Source of the DNA: Thermoleophilaceae bacterium
GTDB lineage: Bacteria > Actinomycetota > Thermoleophilia > Solirubrobacterales > Thermoleophilaceae
Length of the DNA stretch: 64,000 bases
Direction: 5' to 3'
Assembly (NCBI GenBank): GCA_030448005.1
Contig: JAUJNT010000001.1
Location: forward strand, 721,904-785,903
Below are positions 25,363 to 33,463 of the stretch, piece by piece. Position numbers and translations under genes: made by a program. The notes under the pieces are model-generated. The model was not told the origin of the DNA. It did not search any database and saw only the letters and a program-made list of their open reading frames with translations. The first letter of the stretch is position 1. Each line of letters starts with the position of its first letter.

Positions 25363-26685
25363 CTAGGCGGGATGAGGCTGGCTGCTCTGGTGTTCGATGG
25401 GCTTGTAGGCCGCGAGGGCCTGGTCCCATCGCCACTTGCCGCGGCCGGCGCGGAGGGGACCGGCTGCCTCGGGGGAGTGGTCGATGAGGTCCTTCATGCT
25501 CCAGGTCACGAGATCGCGTTTGCTTCTGTCGCGGTCGTCGGCGTAGGCGTACCAGCCGCTGTACTCAGGGCGCTTGCTGGGCTGGTGGATGAGCAGCTCG
25601 GGTGGGCGGCCCCCCTCGCCTATTGCCCGCTCGACCGCGAGGTAGAGGTCAGGGTTGAATCCGAGCGCCGTTCTCTCACGGCGTCTCGAGACAAGGCTCT
25701 GTAGCTGCCAGGCAACGAGCACGGCGATCATCAGCGCGAGGAAGAGGTCGTCGAGCTGTGCGTGTATCGAGGCGAGACCCGCAAAGACGGCCTGGCTGAG
25801 CGCGAGAACTCCTGCCGCAAGGAGGAGAAGCCGGACATCGGAGTGGCGCTGGAGAAAGGTCTTTCCGTCCGGCTCGGCCGGGGTTCGGAGAGAGCGTCCG
25901 CCGGCGGGTCCTTGCTGCGCCCCGTGCCACCAGGACATCAGCAGGGCGGCGGCTATGCCGGTCGAGAGGAGCGCGCCATCGCGGTCTTGGACCACGCTAA
26001 GGAGTCCCCAGGCCAACAGCCCCAGAGAGCAGAGCCCGAGGACGTGTCCCTGGATCCGCCGGTAGTGCCACTGCGACGGCAGCCAGCGGCGCGCCAGCCG
26101 GTCTTCGATCCCGCCGACGGCGAGCAAGGAGGCGAGCGTGACGAGCGCGATGCCCCAGAAGATCCACCCTGTCGGTTGCTCGAAGACGACCAGCAGGGCG
26201 ACGGTGCCGATCGCAATGGGAAGCACCAGCGACCCGACGGCGAGAGCGATCGGCCGCGCATTGGGAGCCACGTGGTCGCGGAGGAGCGGAGCAAGCGCCG
26301 CCCAGCCTGAGCGGCGCAGCGCAGCGGCCCGGTTCGGAGCCAGGCCGTCGAGCACGCGATGCGTGAGCGTGACCCGGGTGCCTTCGCCTCGGCGCTCGAA
26401 GGTCACTTCGACCTCGCTGCCCTCGTTGTCACGGAAGACGAGCCTGAGCCCGGGCTCCCAGACGGTGATCCGGCCGAGTTCCCTGCCTTCGCCGCTGGCG
26501 ATGTCATGCACGTCGAGCAGGCGCCCGCCGAGACACGGCTCGAAGCGGATCGCTGCAGTTCGCGTTATGTCGGGAAGCGTTTCCGCATCAACCCGATACC
26601 ACGCGTCGATCTCCCGTACGAACACGTCGAAGGCGACCTCGGGGGAGACCGCCAGCTCGACGCTGCTCGTGACGGCGTCGCTCAC
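25363..26685 (-). CDS. SRPBCC-domain protein fused to a membrane region
   Basis: 440 residues from the GTG at 26685, which overlaps the ArsR stop in GTGA. Residues 1-150 form an SRPBCC/AHSA1-like domain (SSVELAVSPEVAFDVFVREI; WYRVDAETLPDI; LGRITVWEPGLRLVFRD; VTLTHRVLDGLAPNRAAALR). Residues about 175-360 hold four or five membrane helices (LAVGSLVLPIAIGTVALLVV; IFWGIALVTLASLLAVGGI; VLGLCSLGLLAWGLLSVV; LLLLAAGVLALSQAVFAGL; LFLALMIAVLVAWQLQSLV), and a soluble tail follows (LGFNPDLYLAVERAIGEGGR; RPEYSGWYAYADDRDR). SRPBCC domains bind hydrophobic ligands and are often encoded beside an ArsR regulator, but the attached membrane region is unusual. Confidence 0.75.
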   Translation of the reverse strand: MSDAVTSSVELAVSPEVAFDVFVREIDAWYRVDAETLPDITRTAAIRFEPCLGGRLLDVHDIASGEGRELGRITVWEPGLRLVFRDNEGSEVEVTFERRGEGTRVTLTHRVLDGLAPNRAAALRRSGWAALAPLLRDHVAPNARPIALAVGSLVLPIAIGTVALLVVFEQPTGWIFWGIALVTLASLLAVGGIEDRLARRWLPSQWHYRRIQGHVLGLCSLGLLAWGLLSVVQDRDGALLSTGIAAALLMSWWHGAQQGPAGGRSLRTPAEPDGKTFLQRHSDVRLLLLAAGVLALSQAVFAGLASIHAQLDDLFLALMIAVLVAWQLQSLVSRRRERTALGFNPDLYLAVERAIGEGGRPPELLIHQPSKRPEYSGWYAYADDRDRSKRDLVTWSMKDLIDHSPEAAGPLRAGRGKWRWDQALAAYKPIEHQSSQPHPA

Positions 26686-27020
26686 CCGGGCTCTCCCCGA
26701 TCGCGCTCGGCGTGGTCCCGAAACGCCTCCAGCTGCAAGGCCCAGTGGCTCTCGAGATCGGCAAGCCACGCCCCGAGGGCCACGAAACGCTCATGGCGCA
26801 GGCGGTACCGCCGCGCGCGGCCATCCTCCTCGCTGAGCGCCACGTCGACGAGGCCGCCCGAGCGAAGCGCCTTCAAGTGATTGCTCATGGCCGGGCGGCT
26901 CACGCCCAACCGGTCGGCGATCTCGCTCGCCCGCAGTGTGCGCTCCCGCAACAGCTCGATGACACGGCGACGGGTCGGGTCAGCCAATGCGGCGAACGTT
27001 GCGTCAAGCTCATTCACCAC
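26682..27020 (-). CDS. ArsR-family transcriptional regulator
   Basis: 112 residues from the GTG at 27020 (or 27017). Winged-helix text is typical of the ArsR subgroup paired with SRPBCC proteins (LDATFAALADPTRRRVIELL; RASEIADRLGVSRPAMSNHL; KALRSGGLVDVALSEEDGRA; RRYRLRHERFVALGAWL). No Cys metal site is present, so it is probably not a metal sensor. No ribosome site is visible at the start, and a TTCA-N10-TGAA inverted repeat overlaps the start codon, a likely autoregulatory operator. It is translationally coupled to the SRPBCC gene by a four-base overlap. Confidence 0.85.
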   Translation of the reverse strand: MVNELDATFAALADPTRRRVIELLRERTLRASEIADRLGVSRPAMSNHLKALRSGGLVDVALSEEDGRARRYRLRHERFVALGAWLADLESHWALQLEAFRDHAERDRGEPG

Positions 27021-27276
27021 ATAATGAACTATTGCAGACGGCGGCATCCACATCAATGCCCGCCTCCAGGCAAGCAGCGCCAAGCGGCAGGGCGATTCCG
27101 AGTCGCGTCAGGAAAGTGCTGTCACTGTCAGAGTCGTTGCGGTCTGGGCGGTGACGTCCGACGGTTGCGGTTGGTTCTCGGGCTGGCGGCGGGCTGACTC
27201 TAGAGTGCCGTGTCGTCTGTTTGGTCTGACCGGCAAAGCTTGTGTCGCCCGTCGCCGCCCGAGGACCTCCGGCGTG

Positions 27277-28506
27277 ACTTGATAGGAGCGTGGCATCGCC
27301 CCGAGTGACGGTTGTCCGCCGAGGTCCGCTTCGCCGGTGCTCAACCAAACGAAGGGACGGTGCAGATGATCGTGATCGGAGCGGACACCCACAAGCGCAC
27401 GCACGCGCTGGCGGCTGTTGAGGAAGGAACGGGTCGCCAGCGCGGGACCCGCGAGATCAAGTCTGAGGAGGCGGGGCATCTGGCCGCGCTGCGCGCTGGG
27501 CACGCGAACTCGATGACGAGCGAGTGTGGCAATCGAGGACTGTCGGCACGTCTCGCGCCGGTTTGAGCAGGCGTTGATCGCCGCCGGTGAGCGGGTCGTC
27601 AGGGTCGCTCCGCACAGGATGGGCGCCTCTAGACGTGGGGAGCGCAAGCCGGGCAAGTCAGATCAGATCGACGCGCTAGCGATCGCCCGTGCCGTGGTCA
27701 AGGACGGAGTTGAGGACTTCCCCGCCGCCCATCTGGACGAGCAGGCGCTCGAGATCCGGCTGCTCTCCGATCACCGCAAGGATCTCGTCGCCGAGCGCAC
27801 CCGCGTCCAGAACCGGCTGCGGTGGCATTTGGTTGAGCTTTGCCCCGAGCTCGAGCGGTCACTCGGCCGCGGCTCGCTCGAGCAGCCACGACAGCTCGAT
27901 CGGCTCGAGCGCGCGTCGGCTGGAGCACGGCGCGCGCGTCAGGGTCGCGCGCGAACAGCTAAGACAGATCCGTGTGCTGAGCCGCCAGGTGGACGCGCTC
28001 GAACGCGAGCTGCTCGTCCGGGTCAAGGCACACCGCCCCCAGCTGCTCGCCGAGATCGGCTGCGGTGCGTTGACCGCGGCGCTGCTGATCGGCCGAACCG
28101 CCGGCGCCGAGCGATTCCCGACCGACGCGAGCTTTGCCCGCCTAACCGGCACGGCGCCGATCCCGTGCTCCTCAGGACAGCGAGACCGCCACCGGCTTGA
28201 CCGCGGCGGCGACCGCCAGCTCAACCATGCGCTGCACATCGTCGCGATCACCCGCGCCCGCTATGACCCCGCAACCAAGGCATACCTGGCACGCAAAGAA
28301 GCCGAAGGCAAGACCAAGAAAGGAGCGCTCCGCTGCCTCAAACGTCACCTCGCGCGCCGCTTCCACCACCTCCTAGCGCTCCCAGCCCTCCCGCCACAAC
28401 ACGAACCGAGCGACCCCGACGCGACCAACCTCGGAACGGCCCCATCGCCGATGATCTGCATGACCTAAAAACCCGCTGCTAGCGGAAATCACTTGACATA
28501 GGAGCG
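27277..28506 (+). mobile_element. IS110-family insertion sequence, degenerate
   Basis: A broken IS110 transposase is flanked by near-identical direct sequences ACTTGATAGGAGCG (27277-27290) and ACTTGACATAGGAGCG (28491-28506). IS110 elements lack terminal inverted repeats, and their ends are often marked by such short direct matches. The right copy contains TTGACA, as in the -35 that the right end supplies to the circular-junction promoter of this family. Exact ends are uncertain by a few bases. Confidence 0.6.
27366..28468 (+). pseudogene. IS110-family transposase, frameshifted
   Basis: DEDD transposase text begins at ATG 27366 (MIVIGADTHKRTHALAAVEE) and continues, after corrections, with RVWAIEDCRHVSRRFEQALI, APHRMGASRRGERKPGKSDQ, LARAVVKDG-like and HRKDLVAERTRVQNRLRWHL. 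The C-terminal transposase_20 domain follows (LLAEIGCGALTAALLIGRTA; FARLTGTAPIPCSSGQRDRH; RLDRGGDRQLNHALHIVAIT). Shifts lie near 27500 (extra GC in a GCGC run), near 27526 (missing G) and near 27908 (extra G). As written no intact protein is made. The Ser of the C-terminal active site is retained (PCSSGQ). Confidence 0.8.
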
Positions 28507-28714
28507 AGCCTTTCGACGTGGCTGTCGGATAAAGCCGTCTCGGAAAAGGAGCTGACCACTCCCAGCAACGACCGCCCCAGCGCCTGAGCGCGACGCATCG
28601 GCACAGACACCGCGGGCGCGACGGTCAAGGTCGCCGTTTCGGAGCCCACCCTTAGGAGCGATCCAGCGGGCTGGCTCGGCGTTTTCCCGACAGCCACCGA
28701 CGAAAGCAGGAGCG

Positions 28715-28984
28715 TCAGGAAGGGCGCTGCCAGTACCGCGGGGCTAGCTCGGCCTCGATCCAATCCTCGTCCTCGACAGGCGCATCCGGCCAGAGCGACT
28801 CGAAGCGCGCCGATCTCAACGACGAAGCTCGACGCCAGAAGTCGATCTCCTGGAGGTACGCGCCGCACTCCTTGTTGACTTCATCAGATGGTGCGTCTGC
28901 GAGCGCCGAGCCGATTCGGTCGCCCGACACGACCACCTCGTTTAGCAGTCGCGCAATGTCGAGTGTGATCTGTCGATCAAGCAT
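28715..28984 (-). CDS. Small hypothetical protein
   Basis: 89 residues from the ATG at 28984 (MLDRQITLDIARLLNEVVVS; GDRIGSALADAPSDEVNKEC; ARFESLWPDAPVEDEDWIEA). It is acidic, soluble and apparently helical. No family is recognised and the upstream ribosome site is weak. It lies between two insertion sequences and may be a remnant of a larger gene. Confidence 0.4.
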   Translation of the reverse strand: MLDRQITLDIARLLNEVVVSGDRIGSALADAPSDEVNKECGAYLQEIDFWRRASSLRSARFESLWPDAPVEDEDWIEAELAPRYWQRPS

Positions 28985-29034
28985 CGGAGCAACATACTCC
29001 GCACCGCCGCCTTCGCCCCGGAAGGGTGCGCTGA

Positions 29035-29066
29035 GGCTCCCGCTTTTCGACGAAACCGGCAGCGTC
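29035..29066 (+). repeat. Imperfect direct repeat, right copy
   Basis: GGCTCCCGCTTTTCGACGA begins the 32-bp partner of 25116-25150. It ends four bases before the target duplication of the IS256-family element. Confidence 0.6.
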
Positions 29067-29069
29067 ACC

Positions 29070-29077
29070 GCGACTGA
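29070..29077. repeat. Target-site duplication, left (GCGACTGA)
   Basis: Eight bases identical to 30511-30518 on the other side of the IS256-family element. Eight to nine bases is usual for this family. Confidence 0.88.
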
Positions 29078-30510
29078 GGTCGCGTCCCCCAACCGCTGTA
29101 AATAGCCGGGAGCCGTCAAGGCAACGGCGTAGGTTCCCTCAAGTCCAGCAAGACGATGAAGGAGGACCTACGCCGTGAGACGTACCGTACCGCCGTCGGC
29201 GGAGATTGAGGCGCAGATCGACCAGCTGCTTGCTGTTGGGGTCGGTGAGAACCCGCGCGAGTCGTTGTCGGAGCTCGCGAAGCTCGGTGCCAGGTTGATC
29301 ATCCAGCGCGCGGTTGAGGAGGAGTTCGACGCGTGGCTTGGCAGGGCGCGCTATGAGCGCCGGCCGGACCCTCAGCAGCGGGGCCTTCGAAACGGCTATC
29401 GCCCGCGCAAGCTGCAACTGCCGAGGGCGAGCTCGCAGTCGAGATCCCCCAAGTGCGCAGGGTGGCCGAGCCGTTTGTCTCGAAGCTGTTCCCGCGCGGC
29501 ACGAAATTGCTTCGTACCGAGCCGCTGCGGGCGATGGTGATCGGCGCGTTCGTCAGGGGCTTGTCGATGCGCGATGTCGAGTCGCTGTGCGAGCAGGCCG
29601 GGCTGGGAAAGCTGTCGAAGTCGACCGCATCGCGGATCTGCACCGAGCTGCGCGAGCGCTTTGAGGCGTTTAAGCGCCGCGACCTCTACGAGGTCCGCTT
29701 GGCGGCACTGTTCCTCGACGCGGTGTTTCTCTCGGTCCGTCCCGACGGACCGAAGGAGGGCGTGCTGGTCGGCTGGGGCTTCACCGATCAGGGCGAGCGC
29801 GTGCTGCTCTCAGTGATGCTCGGGATGCGCGAATCGCACGAGGACTGGCTTGAGCTCGGGCGCGACCTGATCGCCCGCGGCCTCGGCGCGCCGCTGCTGG
29901 TGGTCGCCGACGGCGCCCCCGGGTTGATCAAGGCGGTCGAGCAGTGCTGGCCTGCCTCAGATCGCCAGCACTGCGCCGTTCACCGCCTACGCAACCTGCT
30001 CACAAAGCTGCCCGAGCGGGAGCGCGAGCGCGTCCGCGGCGCCTACTGGCAGGCGCTCGATGAGGCCACCGACGAACGCAAAGCAAAAGAGCGGCTCGAG
30101 GCGCTCGTCGACCAGCTCGACGTGGCCGGCTATACCGCCGCCGCGAGGTGCCTTCGCAACGACCTCGACGCGCTCGTAGTCCACCTGCGCTACCCGACGC
30201 GGCACCGCCGGCGCTGGAGAAGCACGAACCTGCTCGAGCGATCGCTCGGCGAGGTCAAGCGACGGACGAAGGTGATCGGCCGCTTCCCCGGCGAGACCAG
30301 CTGCCTGACGCTCGTCTGGGCCGTGCTTGACCTCTACATCACGAACGCGACCAACGGCATCAAGTTCACCCAGCTCGAGCGCCACACGCTCAAACGGATG
30401 CGATACGAGGGCAACCAAGAGACGATCCCCAAGGAGGTGAGCGCCGCATAGACTGACCGCCACCGGGAACCTGAGCCGCGGCGAAGTTACAGCAACTAAG
30501 GGACGCGACC
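29078..30510 (+). mobile_element. IS256-family insertion sequence, complete ends
   Basis: 1433-bp element. The left end GGTCGCGTCCCCCAACCGCT (29078 onward) and the reverse complement of the right end GGTCGCGTCCCTTAGTTGCT (ending 30510) form terminal inverted repeats that continue with GTAA. It is flanked by perfect 8-bp duplications, indicating a fairly recent insertion. It carries one Mutator-type transposase gene. Confidence 0.9.
29175..30451 (+). pseudogene. IS256 (Mutator-type) transposase with one frameshift
   Basis: Starts at 29175 (VRRTVPPSAEIEAQIDQLLA) and carries the family's N-terminal text ARLIIQRAVEEEFDAWLGRA, RYERRP, GLRNGYRPRKLQ. The frame then breaks: one A appears to be missing at 29416-29417. 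From there the sequence continues in the next frame to TAG 30451 (EIPQVRRVAEPFVSKLFPRG; VRGLSMRDVESLCEQAGLGK; LFLDAVFLSVRPDG; VVADGAPGLIKAVEQCWPAS; DRQHCAVHRLRNL; WRSTNLLERSLGEVKRRTKV). The DDE core (LDAV, VADG, the E of NLLERS) and the CxxH motif are intact. One indel alone inactivates it, or is a sequencing error. Confidence 0.87.
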
Positions 30511-30518
30511 GCGACTGA
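30511..30518. repeat. Target-site duplication, right (GCGACTGA)
   Basis: Identical to 29070-29077; marks the right junction of the IS256-family element. Confidence 0.88.
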
Positions 30519-30589
30519 CGCTCGTGCACCTGAAGGGACAGTCGGTTCCCCCTGGGCGCGCAACCCAGATGCGACACCGAGGCGCGGGG

Positions 30590-31195
30590 CTACTCCGCCA
30601 CGCGCAGCCGCCGGGGCTCGGCGGGATCGATGCTCACCCCTCCGGCCGCGATCAGGCGGACGGCCCTCGGCAGCAGGCGGTGCTCGATCTCATGCACCTG
30701 GCTCTCGATGTCATCTGTCGCCCCCGGCTCGAAGGACTCCTGCAGGATCACCGGCCCACTGTCCACCCCCTCCTCCACGAAGTGCACGGTGACCCCCATC
30801 ACGCGCACGCCGTACTCGATTGCCTGCTCGATCGCCCGGAGACCGGGAAAGGCGGGAAGCAGCGAGGGGTGCACGTTGACTATCCGCCCGCCGAAGCGCT
30901 GGATGAACGAGCCGCCGAGGACCTCCATGAATCCCGCGAGCACGACGAGGTCGACCGAGTGATCCTGGAGCCAGTTACCGAGCGCCGCATCTCGCGCGTC
31001 GCGATCGGCGTGAGCCGACCTGGCGTACACCGCGGTGTCCACCCCTGCCCGCTCGGCTCGCCCGAGCCCCGGCGCGCCCGCCTTGCTGGAGCCGACGCAC
31101 ACCACCTCGATGCCCTCGCGCCCGTGCACCGTGTCGAGGATGGCCTGGAGGTTGGTGCCCTCGCCCGAGATCAGGACGCCGACGCGAAAGCCCAC
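30590..31195 (-). CDS. purN: Phosphoribosylglycinamide formyltransferase
   Basis: 201 residues from the GTG at 31195, 12 bases after recQ ends. It transfers a formyl group from 10-formyl-THF to GAR, step three of IMP synthesis. The N-terminal loop VLISGEGTNLQAIL, VLAGFMEVLGGSFI, the HPSLLPAF motif with its catalytic His after VN, and GVTVHFVEEGVDSGPVILQE with the catalytic Asp are all present. Length is normal. Probably translated with recQ; purH would be the expected neighbour but lies 6 kb away. Confidence 0.95.
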   Translation of the reverse strand: MGFRVGVLISGEGTNLQAILDTVHGREGIEVVCVGSSKAGAPGLGRAERAGVDTAVYARSAHADRDARDAALGNWLQDHSVDLVVLAGFMEVLGGSFIQRFGGRIVNVHPSLLPAFPGLRAIEQAIEYGVRVMGVTVHFVEEGVDSGPVILQESFEPGATDDIESQVHEIEHRLLPRAVRLIAAGGVSIDPAEPRRLRVAE

Positions 31196-31207
31196 CGCTT
31201 CGGTCCC

Positions 31208-32992
31208 TCAGACGGCGGCGCGAGCCGGCATGCGCAGGACGGGATAGGCGCCGCCGCTCGTCTCGATCCGTCCCTCGTCGATCAGCTGATCGACGCGCGC
31301 GAGGATGTCCGCCCGCCGCATCCGCGAGGAGGTGCCGTACGCCGGCAGTCCGTCGTAGGAATTGCGCTCGATCTTCTTCGTGCGGGCCCCGTGCAGGATC
31401 TCCGCGCAGGTCGTGCGCCCCACCGCGGGACGGGCCCCGCGCGCCACGGAGATGATTGCGTCGTCCAGATCGGCGACCATCTCGGGGGCAGGGGGCGGCA
31501 ACTCGGGGACGAGCCCCTCGTCACAGACGTCGCAGCAGAGTTGTCCGGGCGGGCGCGCGGCCGGCTCAGCGCGGTCACCGAAGTGGCGGAGCACGGCGCG
31601 GCGCCGGCACGCTTCCTGTTCCACGTAGGCCCATATCTCCCGGTACTGGCGCCAGCGGGCAGAGGCGCCGTCCTCGATGGAGGCCCGGCATGCTGCGGCG
31701 GCCCGGCGGTCGAACGCCGCGATGAGCCTTCCGGTGACGCGGTCCGGGGAGGAGGGCGACGGCGACACGAGCCCCGCCCTGGCGAGGTGCCCGAGCAGGG
31801 CCCGCAGCCGGTCGGGTCCCCCGCCCAGCCCGCGCGTGAGCTCGCGCGCGTCGAGCGAATAGCGCCCGTCGCCGTCGGCCGCCGCCAGCAGTCGTTCGGC
31901 GAGGGCGCCCGGCAGGGCCGGGTCGACCTCATCGCGCTTGATGAAGTGCACGTGGAGCGCCTTGTCGCGGTTCTCGGCGAGCAACAGCGCCCGCGCGGGC
32001 AGGCCGTCGCGCCCGGCGCGGCCGGCCTCCTGGTAGTAGGCCTCGAGCGAGGACGGCACGCTGGCGTGGACCACGGTGCGCACGTTCGGCTTGTCGATTC
32101 CCATCCCGAAGGCGTTGGTGGCCACGATCACGCGCACCTCGTCGGTCAGAAAGCGGTGCTGAGCGACTGCGCGCTCCTCGCGCCCGAGTCCGGCGTGGTA
32201 GGCCAGCGCCTCCTCGCCCAGCGCCTCGCAGAGCCCCTCGGCGGTCTCCTCCGCGCCCGCCCGCGTGCCCGCGTAGACGATGGCCGGCAGAGCATCGGCC
32301 CCGGCGAGCGTCTGGGCGATGAGCGCGCGCTTCTCCTGCACCGCCGGGCGGGCCACCGCGAACGAGATGTTGGGGCGATCGAAGCCCGTGGCCACGCGCA
32401 GCGGGTCACGCAACCCGAGCCGCCTGACCACGTCGAGCGCCACCCGCGGCGTCGCCGTGGCGGTGGACGCCACGATGGCCTGCGCGCCGAGGTGGCGCGC
32501 TGCGTCCGCGAGCCGGAAGTAGTCGGGGCGGAAATCGTGCCCCCACTGGGAGACGCAGTGAGCCTCGTCCACCACAAAGAGGCCGACGCGCGCGCGCTTG
32601 ACGGCGTCGAGGAAGCCGAGCGAAGAGAAGCGCTCGGGGGCCACGTAGAGGAGCCTCAACCCACCGCCTGCGGCGCGGCGCAGCACGCCGGCGTTCACGT
32701 GGCCGTCCTGCTGGGCGTTCACCAGCCCGACCGCATCGCCCAGCCCGCGCGCGCGCAGGGCCTCCACCTGATCGTGCATGAGCGCGACGAGCGGCGACAC
32801 GACGATCGTGAGGTCATCCCTCATCAGCGCGGGCAGCTGGTAGCACAGCGACTTGCCCGAGCCGGTGGGCATGACCACCAGCACGTCCTGGCCCGCGAGC
32901 GCCGCCTCGCACGCCTCTCGTTGGCCGGGACGGAATCCGTTGAAGCCGAAGCTCCGCTCGAGTGCGTCGAGGAGGTCCACCGCCGCTGACAC
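31208..32992 (-). CDS. recQ: RecQ-family ATP-dependent DNA helicase
   Basis: 594 residues from the GTG at 32992. Superfamily 2 motifs in order: FRPGQREACEAAL, Walker A VVMPTGSGKSLCYQLPALM, VSPLVALMHDQVEALRARGL, DEAHCVSQWGHDFRPDY (Walker B DEAH), ASTATATPRVALDVV, IVYAGTRAGAEE, VIVATNAFGMGIDKPNVRTV, YYQEAGRAGRDGLPARALLL. The RecQ-C zinc-binding Cys cluster (CRRRAVLRHFGD, then CCDVCDEGL) is present. The C-terminal 90 residues have an HRDC-like or winged-helix-like part (TTCAEILHGARTKKIERNSY). It lies inside the purine block. Confidence 0.9.
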   Translation of the reverse strand: MSAAVDLLDALERSFGFNGFRPGQREACEAALAGQDVLVVMPTGSGKSLCYQLPALMRDDLTIVVSPLVALMHDQVEALRARGLGDAVGLVNAQQDGHVNAGVLRRAAGGGLRLLYVAPERFSSLGFLDAVKRARVGLFVVDEAHCVSQWGHDFRPDYFRLADAARHLGAQAIVASTATATPRVALDVVRRLGLRDPLRVATGFDRPNISFAVARPAVQEKRALIAQTLAGADALPAIVYAGTRAGAEETAEGLCEALGEEALAYHAGLGREERAVAQHRFLTDEVRVIVATNAFGMGIDKPNVRTVVHASVPSSLEAYYQEAGRAGRDGLPARALLLAENRDKALHVHFIKRDEVDPALPGALAERLLAAADGDGRYSLDARELTRGLGGGPDRLRALLGHLARAGLVSPSPSSPDRVTGRLIAAFDRRAAAACRASIEDGASARWRQYREIWAYVEQEACRRRAVLRHFGDRAEPAARPPGQLCCDVCDEGLVPELPPPAPEMVADLDDAIISVARGARPAVGRTTCAEILHGARTKKIERNSYDGLPAYGTSSRMRRADILARVDQLIDEGRIETSGGAYPVLRMPARAAV

Positions 32993-33035
32993 TACCTGCG
33001 CGCGCGGCGGGGATGGGCGGGGCGTGCGGAAGCTG

Positions 33036-33452
33036 TCACCGAGAGGGTCGAAGTCTTGACAGACCGATCGCACCGACGATCAGACCCGCTACGGCCGGCA
33101 CGATCATCCCGGCCCACGACAGGTCGTCGACGGGGATATCCGGGTAGGGCTGACTGAAGGGGCCCCAGTCGGGCAGGACGTGCACGGCGACGAAGCCGAC
33201 CGCCGTAGCGAAGCCCACGAAGGCCGTGGCCGCCGGCGCAAGCGGGTGGCCCGCGGCGGCGAGGGCGAGCACCAGCAGCACGGTCACAAAGCCGGCGGCA
33301 CCAACCGCCGCGGTTCCTCCGGGGACCGCCGCCTCCTGTCTCAGGGCGTGATCGAGCGCATGGACGACAAGCAGGCCGAGGAGCAACCCGTTCCCGACCA
33401 CAAGGACCCGGAACCGACGGCGAGACACGCCTGAGAGGATGGTTTGAGCCAC
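33036..33452 (-). CDS. Small membrane protein of unknown function
   Basis: 138 residues from the GTG at 33452. Four membrane helices are visible (LVVGNGLLLGLLVVHALDH; AVGAAGFVTVLLVLALAAAG; ATAFVGFATAVGFVAVHVL; AGMIVPAVAGLIVGAIGLS). The pattern HALDHALRQ in the first loop and HVLPDWGPFSQPYPD before the last helix recur in small actinobacterial membrane proteins of unknown role. It starts 11 bases after the purF stop codon, so it is probably co-transcribed with purF. Confidence 0.65.
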   Translation of the reverse strand: MAQTILSGVSRRRFRVLVVGNGLLLGLLVVHALDHALRQEAAVPGGTAAVGAAGFVTVLLVLALAAAGHPLAPAATAFVGFATAVGFVAVHVLPDWGPFSQPYPDIPVDDLSWAGMIVPAVAGLIVGAIGLSRLRPSR

Positions 33453-33463
33453 GGGCGATGCGC

